DNA of 64,000 bases. Source: CAVSCR01 sp963726575. GTDB lineage: Bacteria; Actinomycetota; Actinomycetes; JAHEKZ01. Location: contig CAVSCR010000001.1 of the NCBI GenBank assembly GCA_963726575.1, positions 1 to 64,000 of the forward strand. Reading direction: 5' to 3'. Under the pieces are notes generated by a model. That model was not told the DNA's origin. It was given only the letters and a program-made list of their open reading frames with translations, and made no database searches. The translations under genes were made by a program, and so were the position numbers. Of this stretch, positions 35,503 to 43,263 are shown piece by piece; position 1 is the stretch's first letter; each line of letters begins with the position of its first letter.

Positions 35503-36551
35503 GGGGCCACTCCCTTCCAGACGAAGAGCACGGCCACGGCGAACACTGCCGCCGCCGGCATGGTGACGATCCAGGCCACCAGCATCTCGCGCACGATCGC
35601 CCAGCGCACGTGTCGCCACCGATGCCGGGCACCGCCGATCCCCACCACCGATGACGCCACCACCTGCGTCGTGCTGACCGGCGCTCCCAACAACGAGGCT
35701 CCGAAGATCACCGACGTCGAGGCGGTCTGGCTGGCGAGGGAGTCGAGCGGGCGCAGGCCGTAGATTCGCTGCCCCACCGTCTTGACGATGCGCCAGCCGC
35801 CCAGCGCAGTGCCGAGCGTCAACGTGATGCCGCACGCGACCTTGACCCACAACGGCACCACGAACGTCGTGGTGACGCCGGACGCCAGCAGCAGCGCGGC
35901 GATCACCCCCATGGACTTCTGGGCGTCGTTGGCGCCGTGACTGTAGGACAGGCCGGCGGCGGCCACCCACTCACCACCGACCACGGGCCGGGCCCAGCGG
36001 CGCGTCCACCGTCGCGACAGGCGTCGGTAGAGCAGGAGCAGCAGTGCCCCGACGGCGAAGCCGAGCGGAGGGGACACGAACAGCGCGATGAGCACGCCGA
36101 TCACGCCCTCCGGATGCAGTCCGTTCATGCCGCCCCAGTTGACCGCCTGCGAGCCGCCTTCGGCGAGTGCGGCGCCGACCAGACCGCCGACGAGGGCGTG
36201 CCCGGAGCTGGACGGCAGCCCGAACCGCCAGGTGATCAGGTTCCACGCGGTCGCCCCGGCCAGCGCCGATCCGATGACCATGACCGCCTGGTCGTCGGGC
36301 ACCTGCACGAGCGACCCGATCGTGTCGGCGACAGCGGTCCCGAGGAACACCGCACCCAGCATGTTGAAGGTGGCCGACAACGTGATGGCCCGCCCCGGTG
36401 TCGCCCCCCGGGTGCCCACGAGCGTCGCGATCGCATTGGACGCGTCGTGGAAGCCGTTGGTCATGGAGAACGCCAGGGCGAAGCCGATCGCGATGACAAG
36501 GCCCAGGCTCACGACGTCATTCAGCCAGACGTAGGCGCCGCCTCGCACCAC
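35499..36551 (-). CDS. pit: Inorganic phosphate transporter PiT
   Basis: A 350-residue low-affinity, metal-phosphate:H+ symporter of the PiT family with about ten helices in two inverted halves. Each half carries the signature: N-G-F-H-D-A-S-N-A-I-A-T near residue 32 and S-H-G-A-N-D-A-Q-K-S-M-G near residue 205; P-S-S-S-G-H-A and P-V-S-T-T-Q-V mark the two re-entrant loops. GTG start at 36551. It is the first gene of a pit-DUF47-questin-oxidase-like unit. A high-affinity pst operon is also present at 55.8-60 kb. No PHO box is seen upstream, in line with constitutive expression. Confidence 0.93.
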   Translation of the reverse strand: MVRGGAYVWLNDVVSLGLVIAIGFALAFSMTNGFHDASNAIATLVGTRGATPGRAITLSATFNMLGAVFLGTAVADTIGSLVQVPDDQAVMVIGSALAGATAWNLITWRFGLPSSSGHALVGGLVGAALAEGGSQAVNWGGMNGLHPEGVIGVLIALFVSPPLGFAVGALLLLLYRRLSRRWTRRWARPVVGGEWVAAAGLSYSHGANDAQKSMGVIAALLLASGVTTTFVVPLWVKVACGITLTLGTALGGWRIVKTVGQRIYGLRPLDSLASQTASTSVIFGASLLGAPVSTTQVVASSVVGIGGARHRWRHVRWAIVREMLVAWIVTMPAAAVFAVAVLFVWKGVAP

Positions 36552-36589
36552 GCAGGCGAAAGGACACGTGATGGCCGAGGATGGCTGCG

Positions 36590-37711
36590 ATGGACGTGTT
36601 CGCCTGGACGATGCTCGCCCGCTGGTCGGTGGGGTGGCTGCTGCTGTGGCGGGTGCCCGGCCTGCGTGACTCGCGCGGGACCGGTGCGCTGCCGGACGTC
36701 GCGCTCAGCGTGGTGGTCCCCGCCCGCAACGAGGCCCCGACGCTGCCGTCGTTGGTCGGTGCCCTCCAGGCCCAGGACCTGTCGGCTACCGAGGTGGTGG
36801 TCGTCGACGACCACTCCACCGACGGCACCGCGTCGGTGGCGGCACAGGCAGGTGCGAGCGTCGTAGCGTCCGAAGAGCTGCCGGCCGGCTGGACCGGGAA
36901 GAGCTGGGCCGCCTGGCAGGGAGCCGGCGTCGCGACCGGCGACCTGCTCGTGTTCCTCGACGCGGACACCGTTCCGGCACCGGACTTCCTGCGCCGGCTC
37001 GTCGACCAGCAGCAGGCGTGCGGTGGGCTCGTGTCGGTACAGCCGTACCACCGCATGGAGCGGGTGGACGAACGACTGGCGGCGTTCTTCAACGTCATCG
37101 CCGTCATGGGCTCGCGACTTGCCACGCCGTGGCACCGACGTTCGCGAGGTGACGGGTTCGGGCCCGCCATGATCTGCCGTCGCGTCGACTACCTGGCGGT
37201 GGGTGGTCACGCGGCGGTGCGTCACCACGTGGTCGAGGATCGCGCCCTCGCGCGACGCTTCACGCAGGCCAACCTTCCGGTGACTGCCGTCGGCGGTCGT
37301 GACGTGCTTGCCTTCCGCATGTACCCGCGTGGTTTCGCAGCGGTGGTCGAGGGTTTCACGAAGAACATGTACGCCGGTGCCTCGGGGACGCCGCTGTGGT
37401 GCGTGCTCGCGATCGTGGCCTGGGTCTCAGGGGCCATGGTGGCCGCGTGGGCGGGGATGTCGGCCGTTGTCGGGCTCCTCGTCGGTACTGGTGGGCCGGC
37501 GTGGCTGGCCGCTGCCTACTACTTGGCGTTTGCGCTCCAGTTGGCCGTGATGCTGCGCCCGCTGGGCAACTTCGGGGTGACCTGGCTGGTCTTTCCCGTG
37601 TCCTTGGTGTTCTTCCTCGTCGTGTTCGTGTGCTCGCTGTTCGCCGCGATGCGCGGCACGGTGACGTGGAAGGGCCGCCGCATTCCCCTTCGCGCAGGGG
37701 AACCTTCGTGA
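36590..37711 (+). CDS. GT2-family membrane glycosyltransferase (CrtQ-like)
   Basis: A 373-residue membrane-bound family 2 glycosyltransferase. After an N-terminal helix the GT-A domain has S-V-V-V-P-A-R-N-E-A-P-T-L, V-V-V-D-D-H-S-T-D-G-T, the D-x-D metal motif in L-V-F-L-D-A-D-T, and V-V-E-D-R-A-L-A-R-R near the acceptor site; three or four helices form the C-terminus. It resembles 4,4'-diaponeurosporenoate glucosyltransferase CrtQ of the staphyloxanthin route, and the next gene resembles CrtO. The ATG at 36590 is chosen because GAGG lies eight bases before it; 36581 is also in frame. Carotenoid synthesis genes are not in the window, so the lipid acceptor may differ. Confidence 0.85.
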   Translation: MDVFAWTMLARWSVGWLLLWRVPGLRDSRGTGALPDVALSVVVPARNEAPTLPSLVGALQAQDLSATEVVVVDDHSTDGTASVAAQAGASVVASEELPAGWTGKSWAAWQGAGVATGDLLVFLDADTVPAPDFLRRLVDQQQACGGLVSVQPYHRMERVDERLAAFFNVIAVMGSRLATPWHRRSRGDGFGPAMICRRVDYLAVGGHAAVRHHVVEDRALARRFTQANLPVTAVGGRDVLAFRMYPRGFAAVVEGFTKNMYAGASGTPLWCVLAIVAWVSGAMVAAWAGMSAVVGLLVGTGGPAWLAAAYYLAFALQLAVMLRPLGNFGVTWLVFPVSLVFFLVVFVCSLFAAMRGTVTWKGRRIPLRAGEPS

Positions 37712-38178
37712 CTTCCATCGTCCTGGCGAACGCTCTCGGGTGGGCGGTGTGGATGTTGCTCGTCGGGTGGTGCGCACATCGCGTCGCATTGCACCGACTC
37801 GATCACGACACGTGGGTGACGCGTCCGCGTGACGTCGAGCGTGGTGGGCGAAGGTATGAGTCGGCCTGGCGCATCCGGATCTGGAAGGACTGGCTGCCGG
37901 AGGGCGGCGCATTCTTCCCAGGGGGTTTCGCGAAACGGTCGGTGGCTCGCGGCGACCCGCAGGTGATGACCCGCTTCGTCGTCGAGACGCGTCGGGCCGA
38001 GTACGCGCACTGGGTGATGATGGCTGGGGCGCCGCTGTTCTTCCTGTGGAACCCGTGGTGGGCCGACGTCGTCATCGTGGCGTTCGCCGTGGTGGTGAAC
38101 CTGCCGTGCCTCGTGGTGCAGCGGTACAACCGGCTGCGCCTCGCCCGGGTCCTGCACCGGCGCTCGGCGCTTCGCTGA
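37708..38178 (+). CDS. CrtO-like glycosyl acyltransferase
   Basis: A 156-residue membrane protein with an N-terminal helix, and a helix pair near the C-terminus. It has the layout of glycosyl-4,4'-diaponeurosporenoate acyltransferase (CrtO): R-I-R-I-W-K-D-W-L-P-E-G-G-A-F-F-P-G-G-F-x-K-R, then E-T-R-R-A-E-Y-A-H-W and N-L-P-C-L-V-V-Q-R-Y-N-R-L-R. In Staphylococcus CrtO acylates the sugar on a carotenoid carboxylate. The GTG at 37708 overlaps the stop of the CrtQ-like gene (GTGA), so the two are coupled and should act in sequence on one glycolipid. Confidence 0.85.
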   Translation: MTSIVLANALGWAVWMLLVGWCAHRVALHRLDHDTWVTRPRDVERGGRRYESAWRIRIWKDWLPEGGAFFPGGFAKRSVARGDPQVMTRFVVETRRAEYAHWVMMAGAPLFFLWNPWWADVVIVAFAVVVNLPCLVVQRYNRLRLARVLHRRSALR

Positions 38179-38179
38179 C

Positions 38180-39137
38180 CTACAGGTAGCGACCGCAGAC
38201 CGGCCAGGGGGCCGCGCCGCGTCGTTTGAACAGCAACCACGCGCGGTAGGTCTGTTCGCGGCGTCCCCAGTTGGTCGGGATCCCCTTGCCACCAACGGAA
38301 TGCCAGGTGGATGCGCTGAACTGGAACAGGCCGTAGTAGCCGGCGCCGTTGACCGCGTTGGGGTTGCCACCTGACTCGCAGCGTGCGAGGCCGTACCAGT
38401 TGGGTCCGGTCCCGATCTGTACGACGCGGGCCCGTGCCCGCCGGACGACGTGTGTGCTGACGACCTGTCGGCGTACGACGGAACCATCGATGTACTTGGT
38501 GAAGTGCAGTACGGACCGGGTGCCCGCGCGACCGCGTTGCACCACCTGCCGGTGACCAGCCGGAACCAACGGCGTGCGGCTGCGGTGGGTCGACTGCGTG
38601 AGACGTCGACGCATTGCCGCGTAGTCGAGGCGCACGTGAGTGACCGTGACAACGGAGTTCGGCGTCAGGGGGTCGGTGCTCGCAGCCGGATCGCCAGCTG
38701 CGGTGGTGAACGAAACGCTGGTGTACGAACGGTCCTGATGACGACTGAACGTTCCGGCGCGTGCTGCGTAGGTGTGGGGGTAGATGCCGAGCTCGACCAC
38801 GGCCGCGCCGAACGTGTCGGAGCTGACGTACGTAGTGCGCGCGCTCGAGCGGCGCCGGACGGTGATGGGCTGGGTGTGGTCGACCGTCACGGACTCACCG
38901 TCGGTGAGGGTCGAGATCCTGCCGGGGCTGACGTCGTCGTGGGAGTCGACAGCTGACGTTCTGGTCGGCGAGCAGACCACCGACGGTCGCGGCGGTGGTG
39001 GTGACCTGCCGGCTCTGGCCGTCGACGGTCAGGGACACCTTGAGACCGGACGACGCGTGAGCGATCCCGGCGTCGAGGACGACGATCGTGATCGCGGACA
39101 GCGCAGCGGTGACGATCCGCGCGCGAGTGCTGGACAT
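38180..39137 (-). pseudogene. Rpf/transglycosylase-like secreted protein, frameshifted
   Basis: Resuscitation-promoting-factor-like cell wall hydrolase. From ATG 39137: signal peptide (S-S-T-R-A-R-I, hydrophobic core, A-H-A), DUF348-type ubiquitin-like domain (V-S-L-T-V-D-G-Q-S-R-Q-V-T-T-T-A-A-T-V-G). A +1 shift at about 38950-38956 follows; removing one base gives L-L-A-D-Q-N-V-A-V-D-S-H-D-D-V. Then a second DUF348 unit, a G5-like segment and a transglycosylase core W-Y-G-L-A-R-C-E-S-G-G-N-P-N-A-V-N with the catalytic Glu in C-E-S-G-G, and Y-G-L-F-Q-F-S. Such proteins cleave peptidoglycan and wake dormant cells. The break may be an error, since all domains are intact on both sides. Confidence 0.82.
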
Positions 39138-39422
39138 CCCACTCCGAACCTCGGGCGACCGGGCAGGAGTACCCACGCGGCAGCACGCGTGAGCGGCAGC
39201 AGCGAGGGCGGGAGTCTCCATCCCGGCGGTCAGGGCGCTCAGGGCGCCCGGGTCCCACGGCGCTTCAGATCCCGGGACCGGTGCCACCACCAGGGGTGGA
39301 CACGATGCTCGAGGTTAGCCAGCCGGCGGTGGGGCAGCGAGTTCAGATCCGCCCGAAATGTCCGTATTCGCGGGAGTTCGCGACCCTCTGGGCGCGAGAT
39401 ACGTCACCCCCGGAGCCCCAAT

Positions 39423-39447
39423 CCACCCACCCACCCACCCACCCACC
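39423..39447. repeat. ACCC tetranucleotide tract
   Basis: About six tandem copies of ACCC/CCCA just upstream of a palindromic repeat unit. Such tracts are prone to slippage. Confidence 0.85.
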
Positions 39448-39452
39448 AGGAG

Positions 39453-39496
39453 CAATGCGGCATTGCTTCTGCAAGAACGGAAGCAATGCCGCATTG
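39453..39496. repeat. Palindromic extragenic repeat, locus B
   Basis: CAATGCGGCATTGCTTC (39453-39469) and its perfect 17-base inverse GAAGCAATGCCGCATTG (39480-39496) around a 10-base loop TGCAAGAACG. The arm is itself near-palindromic (GCAATGC-S-GCATTGC). Same unit as locus A and locus C. Confidence 0.85.
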
Positions 39497-39591
39497 GTCT
39501 TGCACTTTCAGAACCTTTTGGCCCGTCAACAGGCAGAGGGGCGTCCTGCAGAGCTCGGTCTCACACAGGCGTCAGGCAGGTGGATGAACCC

Positions 39592-39660
39592 CGAATTGCT
39601 TCTGTAAGAACGGGATGAACGCTTCATTGCTCTCGCAAGAGCAGAAGCAATGCCGCATTG
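39592..39660 (+). repeat. Palindromic extragenic repeat, locus C
   Basis: Contains the unit GAAGCAATGCCGCATTG at 39644-39660, an inverse half GAATTGCTTC at 39593-39602, and CTGTAAGAACGG between them, the same parts as loci A and B in another arrangement. ATGAACCCC-GAA precedes it, as it does at locus A. Confidence 0.7.
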
Positions 39661-39692
39661 CGTCTGCACCTCTGGGGAGAGGCGGGCGGGTG

Positions 39693-40514
39693 CTAGAGGT
39701 GGCTGAGCTGAGACCTCGGGCCCATCACGATGCGGGGGTGGTCGGCGGGCCGGAGCCACCGCAAGATCGTGCGCATGTTCGAGCGGGAGACCGAGACGCA
39801 GCCGGCCGTTGCGCCGTCGCCGTTGACGTGCAAGAAGATGCCGCCGCCCTTGTGGGTGTTGGCCGGCTGCGACGCCACCCACTCGTGTCCGTTGAAGTGC
39901 ACGCCGCTGGGCAGGTTGTAGTCGAGCACCACCGCGAACCGGTACTGCGTGCGGTAGGTGGCCAGGTGCTCGGCCCAGGAGGTCCGCCAGTGCGCGTTGC
40001 GCGGACGCGACGTCTGCTGGACGTTGTAGGTGCGCGGGTCACGGGGGTCGTAGGGCCACCAGTCGGACAGGTTCACCACCTGGTAGCGCAAGGAGACGCC
40101 GGGAGGTCGCACGATCCCGAAGCCGCGCAGCAGGCGGAACGTGCCGGCTGGGGTCTTCCCGGTGTTCTGGACGCGGCGCGCCGCCCAGGCAAACCCGCTC
40201 CACCCGACGCGAGCCGGGACCGGCGCCAGGAAACGGTGCCATGTGCCGTCGGCGGCCATCTGCCACGCCACCAGCGTCGCGTGGCTGGTCGACCAGTTGG
40301 CCGCGCGTACGACGACGACCTGGCGGCTGTCGCCCAGATGGGTCAGTCGCAGCGGCAACGCGCTGCGGGCCGCGTGACTGCTCGCCCGGCTGGCACTGCT
40401 CGCGTCGGCCGAGGCAGCGGCGTCCCGCTGCGGCAGACCGGCGACCACGGCCACGCCGGCGATCGCGACGAAGGCGCCGGCAGCGAGGCGTCGGCGCAGA
40501 CCCGACGAGTTCAT
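39693..40514 (-). CDS. L,D-transpeptidase-family protein
   Basis: A 273-residue exported protein with a YkuD-type L,D-transpeptidase catalytic domain. Signal anchor about residues 6-30 (R-R-R, hydrophobic core). The catalytic motif is G-I-F-L-H-V-N-G-D-G-A-T-A-G-C-V-S-V with His229 and Cys239, the H-x(n)-S/T-x-G-C-h-R/x pattern. The upstream barrel strand has G-K-T-P-A-G-T-F. These enzymes make 3-3 cross-links in peptidoglycan or process it; this variant group is usually annotated as L,D-transpeptidase family without further detail. ATG at 40514 is preferred over the upstream frame start. It is the last gene of a run with a MshC/CysS-like ligase and Sua5. Confidence 0.85.
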   Translation of the reverse strand: MNSSGLRRRLAAGAFVAIAGVAVVAGLPQRDAAASADASSASRASSHAARSALPLRLTHLGDSRQVVVVRAANWSTSHATLVAWQMAADGTWHRFLAPVPARVGWSGFAWAARRVQNTGKTPAGTFRLLRGFGIVRPPGVSLRYQVVNLSDWWPYDPRDPRTYNVQQTSRPRNAHWRTSWAEHLATYRTQYRFAVVLDYNLPSGVHFNGHEWVASQPANTHKGGGIFLHVNGDGATAGCVSVSRSNMRTILRWLRPADHPRIVMGPRSQLSHL

Positions 40515-40585
40515 GGAGGGGCCATCGACCGCCGCGGCACGCGCCTTGACCCGAGTCGTCTGCTCGCCGCGTCGCATCGGCGTCC

Positions 40586-41716
40586 TCAGTCCAGCGCCAG
40601 CACCTGCACGAGCGCCCGCGCGGCCCGTCCTCCCACCGCGAGCGCGTGGTCGACGGCCCGGGGCACGTCGAGATCGTTGAGGAGCAGGCGTACCACCTCG
40701 TGCTCGACGTCCCAGCCGTCGACCTCGGTTCCGGGCTTCGCGGCAGCCTGGTACAGGTCGTCGAGTCGGCCCTGCGCCCGCTGGAGCTCAGCGGCTGAGT
40801 AGTCCCACGGCTGTGACCACGGCCGGTCCAGCAGCATCAGCCGCACCACCGCTGCCGAGTGCTCGGCGAGCAGGTCCGGCACCAGAACCAGGTTGCCCGT
40901 CGACTTGGCCATCCGCTGACCATCGAGGCGGACGTTGCCGACCCGCAGCCAGGCCCGCGCGAACGGGTGCACGCCCGTGGCCGCCTGCGCCTGTGCGGAC
41001 TCCAGCCCGTGGTGCGGGTACGCCAGCTCGGCGCCGCCGGCGTGGATGTCCAGGCTCGGCCCGAGCAACGCAAGCGCCATGGCCGCGCACTCGGAGTGCC
41101 ATCCGGGACGCCCCTGCCCCCACGGACTGGGCCAGGCGGGCTCGTCACCGCTCGAGGCGCGCCACACCACGACGTCCAGCCGGTCGTGCTTGCCCGCGTC
41201 GTCGCCACCCTCGCCGAACTCCTCCGACAGCTGCTGTGCCGACTCCGCCGAGAGACCGAGGTGTTGGGCCACGTCGGCGCCACGGAAGTAGACGTTTCCG
41301 TTGCTCTCGTAAGCAGCATCGACGTCGAGCAGTGTCTGCGCCAACGTGATCACCTGCGGGATGTAGGCGTGCGCCCGCGGCTCGTGGTCTGGTCGACGCA
41401 CTCGCAGCGCGCCCATGTCGTGATCGAACGCGTAGTGCTGCATGGCCGCGAACGTGTCCGATGCAAAGCCACTGCCCCGGGCGGCTTCGGTCAGTACGTC
41501 GTCGACGTCGGTCACGTTGCGCACGACCGTCGTCTCGACTCCTGTGTGTCGCAGCACACGCGTCAACGCGTCGACCCAGACGAACGTGGCTGCGTGGCCC
41601 AGGTGCGTCACGTCGTAGGGCGTCACACCGCAGACATAGATCCGGGCGGCGCCGAGCAGAGGCAGCGGCTTGCCCTCCAGCGTCAAGGGCGGCGTCGGGA
41701 TCAGCCCGTGGGTCAT
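40586..41716 (-). CDS. MshC/CysS-like cysteine ligase, short form
   Basis: A 376-residue class I aminoacyl-tRNA-synthetase-fold enzyme that activates cysteine. HIGH-type motif H-L-G-H-A (in T-P-Y-D-V-T-H-L-G-H-A-A-T-F), R-N-V-T-D-V-D-D, and the KMSKS-type R-M-A-K-S-T-G-N. Expected zinc ligands: Cys in Y-V-C-G-V-T-P, Cys in G-W-H-S-E-C-A-A-M and His in Y-P-H-H-G. The T-P-Y-D-x-T-H-L-G-H-A-A-T start and lack of a tRNA anticodon domain favour MshC, which joins cysteine to GlcN-inositol in mycothiol synthesis; the D-I-H-A-G-G and A-Q-x-Q-A-A-T-G parts look more like CysS. It could be a paralogue of either. Start ATG 41716. Confidence 0.75.
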   Translation of the reverse strand: MTHGLIPTPPLTLEGKPLPLLGAARIYVCGVTPYDVTHLGHAATFVWVDALTRVLRHTGVETTVVRNVTDVDDVLTEAARGSGFASDTFAAMQHYAFDHDMGALRVRRPDHEPRAHAYIPQVITLAQTLLDVDAAYESNGNVYFRGADVAQHLGLSAESAQQLSEEFGEGGDDAGKHDRLDVVVWRASSGDEPAWPSPWGQGRPGWHSECAAMALALLGPSLDIHAGGAELAYPHHGLESAQAQAATGVHPFARAWLRVGNVRLDGQRMAKSTGNLVLVPDLLAEHSAAVVRLMLLDRPWSQPWDYSAAELQRAQGRLDDLYQAAAKPGTEVDGWDVEHEVVRLLLNDLDVPRAVDHALAVGGRAARALVQVLALD

Positions 41717-41745
41717 GGCTCCGAGGGTGCCACACCGGCGCGCCG

Positions 41746-43263
41746 TCAGCTGCGACGCAGTGCGCCTCGGGCCACCGCGAGCGACAGCACCGAGCGTGGC
41801 TCGAACGGCGATCGCCACAGCCCACCGTGGTTGGCCTCGTGGGCGAAGAGCAACCAGTCGTGGGCCAGCTCCGTGTCGGGGTGCGCGTACGACGCGGAGT
41901 TGCGCAGGTCGTGCACGAGCAGGGCGGCCATGAGCGTCCGTGCCGTGGCCGGTTCGAAGACCTCGACGCCGAACGACGACGCGCCGCGGTAAGCCATGGC
42001 CAGGAGCCGGTTGCGCATCACCGAACGCGTAGCCGTGGGTGGGGCGACGTTGACCGACACCCCGATCCCGTGAACCCGCGCGTCAACCGCGCGCCACCGC
42101 TGCATGCGCACGGCGAGGGCGTAGTTCGGGCCCTGCTGCTCCACCAGCACGTCACTGAGTCCGAACTCACCACCGTCGACACCGACCTCCGAGCCGTCGT
42201 ACTGCGGTCGGAACAGTCGATGCGCCGACAGGCCCGCGCCGGCCACCGCCGAACGTGAACGGTTCAGGTAGCGCGCCTGCGACATCTCGACGGCCTCCAC
42301 CGGCACCGCATAGGCGTCGGTCGGGGTGGCGAGGAAGGCGAGGGCGAGGTCGGAACGTCGTGCGATCAGCCGACGCGTGATCGCGTCGACGGCAGTCGTG
42401 GCGCGCACGTGGTCGGCGCCGGGCGCATAGACGTAGCTGCCGAGCACCAACGGTCCTGGCAACGCACCGATCCAGCGCGCCGCCTCGGGGGTGTCGACGA
42501 CCACGTCGAGGCCCGCGACGTCGGCCACGTCGGAGTCCGACGACTCGGCGTCCAGCCCGCTGGCCACCGGCAGCACCAGCCGTCCGGAACTACTCCGGGC
42601 CACCTTGACCAGCCGCCGCCAGATCGCCGGGCGGGGCAGGTCGATCGCGGCCACCGTCGCGCCGCCGCGCAGCAGGGCGACCAGCGGTGACAGCTCTGCG
42701 CCGGCACCCAGCAGCACGAACGACAGGTCGGACAGGTCGAGCCATTCGGGATGGTCGATCACCGCCTCGAGCGCCGAGCCGAAGCCGGGCTCGCAGATGC
42801 CGTTGGCCACCCACCGATCGAGCTGGCGCCGCAGGGCATCACCCTCGAGGCGCTCGCCCCGGAACGGCACCGAAAGGGCGCCAGGGGCGCGGGACCGCTC
42901 CTGACCAGTGATGACGTGCGTCGCGAACCGGTCGGGATCGACCACCGCCATCGCGGTGGTCAGGTCCATCTCGTCGCCGTTGCGGACGAAGCGCATCCGA
43001 TGTGCCACGGCGTCCAACCCATCGCGCGAGATGCGCGAGGAGTACACCGAGGAGCGCGCCGACAGGAACGTCAGGGTCCGCAGGTGGCGGTAGTAGTTCT
43101 TGCGCCAGTTGGACTCCCGGAGCACGTCGGTGGCCAACGCCGTGTCGACGCGCGCCACGGCGTCGGCGAACACGGCGCGTCCGGTGGTCAGGCTGCTGCG
43201 CCGGCCATCCGTGACTGGGAACACCACTCCCGGCGACGGGTTGCTCCCGTCAGGTCCGGTCAC
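41746..43263 (-). CDS. Unknown Rossmann-like protein
   Basis: A 505-residue soluble protein with no recognised domain name. It begins with a helical segment (N-W-R-K-N-Y-Y-R-H-L-R-T-L-T-F-L-S-A-R-S) and in the middle has L-S-F-V-L-L-G-A-G-A-E-L-S-P-L-V-A-L-L-R-G-G-A-T-V-A-A-I-D, a glycine-rich nucleotide-binding-like turn followed by an Asp, as in Rossmann NAD(P) or SAM folds. The C-terminal part is helical with D-W-L-L-F-A-H-E-A-N-H-G. I recall similar proteins annotated as hypothetical in actinobacteria and plants. The GTG start overlaps sua5 by four bases, so the two are coupled. No function is assigned. Confidence 0.7.
   Translation of the reverse strand: MTGPDGSNPSPGVVFPVTDGRRSSLTTGRAVFADAVARVDTALATDVLRESNWRKNYYRHLRTLTFLSARSSVYSSRISRDGLDAVAHRMRFVRNGDEMDLTTAMAVVDPDRFATHVITGQERSRAPGALSVPFRGERLEGDALRRQLDRWVANGICEPGFGSALEAVIDHPEWLDLSDLSFVLLGAGAELSPLVALLRGGATVAAIDLPRPAIWRRLVKVARSSSGRLVLPVASGLDAESSDSDVADVAGLDVVVDTPEAARWIGALPGPLVLGSYVYAPGADHVRATTAVDAITRRLIARRSDLALAFLATPTDAYAVPVEAVEMSQARYLNRSRSAVAGAGLSAHRLFRPQYDGSEVGVDGGEFGLSDVLVEQQGPNYALAVRMQRWRAVDARVHGIGVSVNVAPPTATRSVMRNRLLAMAYRGASSFGVEVFEPATARTLMAALLVHDLRNSASYAHPDTELAHDWLLFAHEANHGGLWRSPFEPRSVLSLAVARGALRRS

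Larger units (their letters stand above)
39138..39692. other. Repeat-rich intergenic region
   Basis: No gene is supported in these 555 bases between the Rpf-like and L,D-transpeptidase genes. They hold a run of ACCC tetranucleotides and several palindromic repeat units listed separately. The stretch CCCGAAATGTCC near 39351 also occurs next to the repeat at locus A (near 32556). Confidence 0.6.

Noticed and set aside
39423..39660. CRISPR-like repeat spacing near 39.5 kb
   Set aside because: Units are inverted and irregularly spaced, no constant-length spacers and no cas genes.
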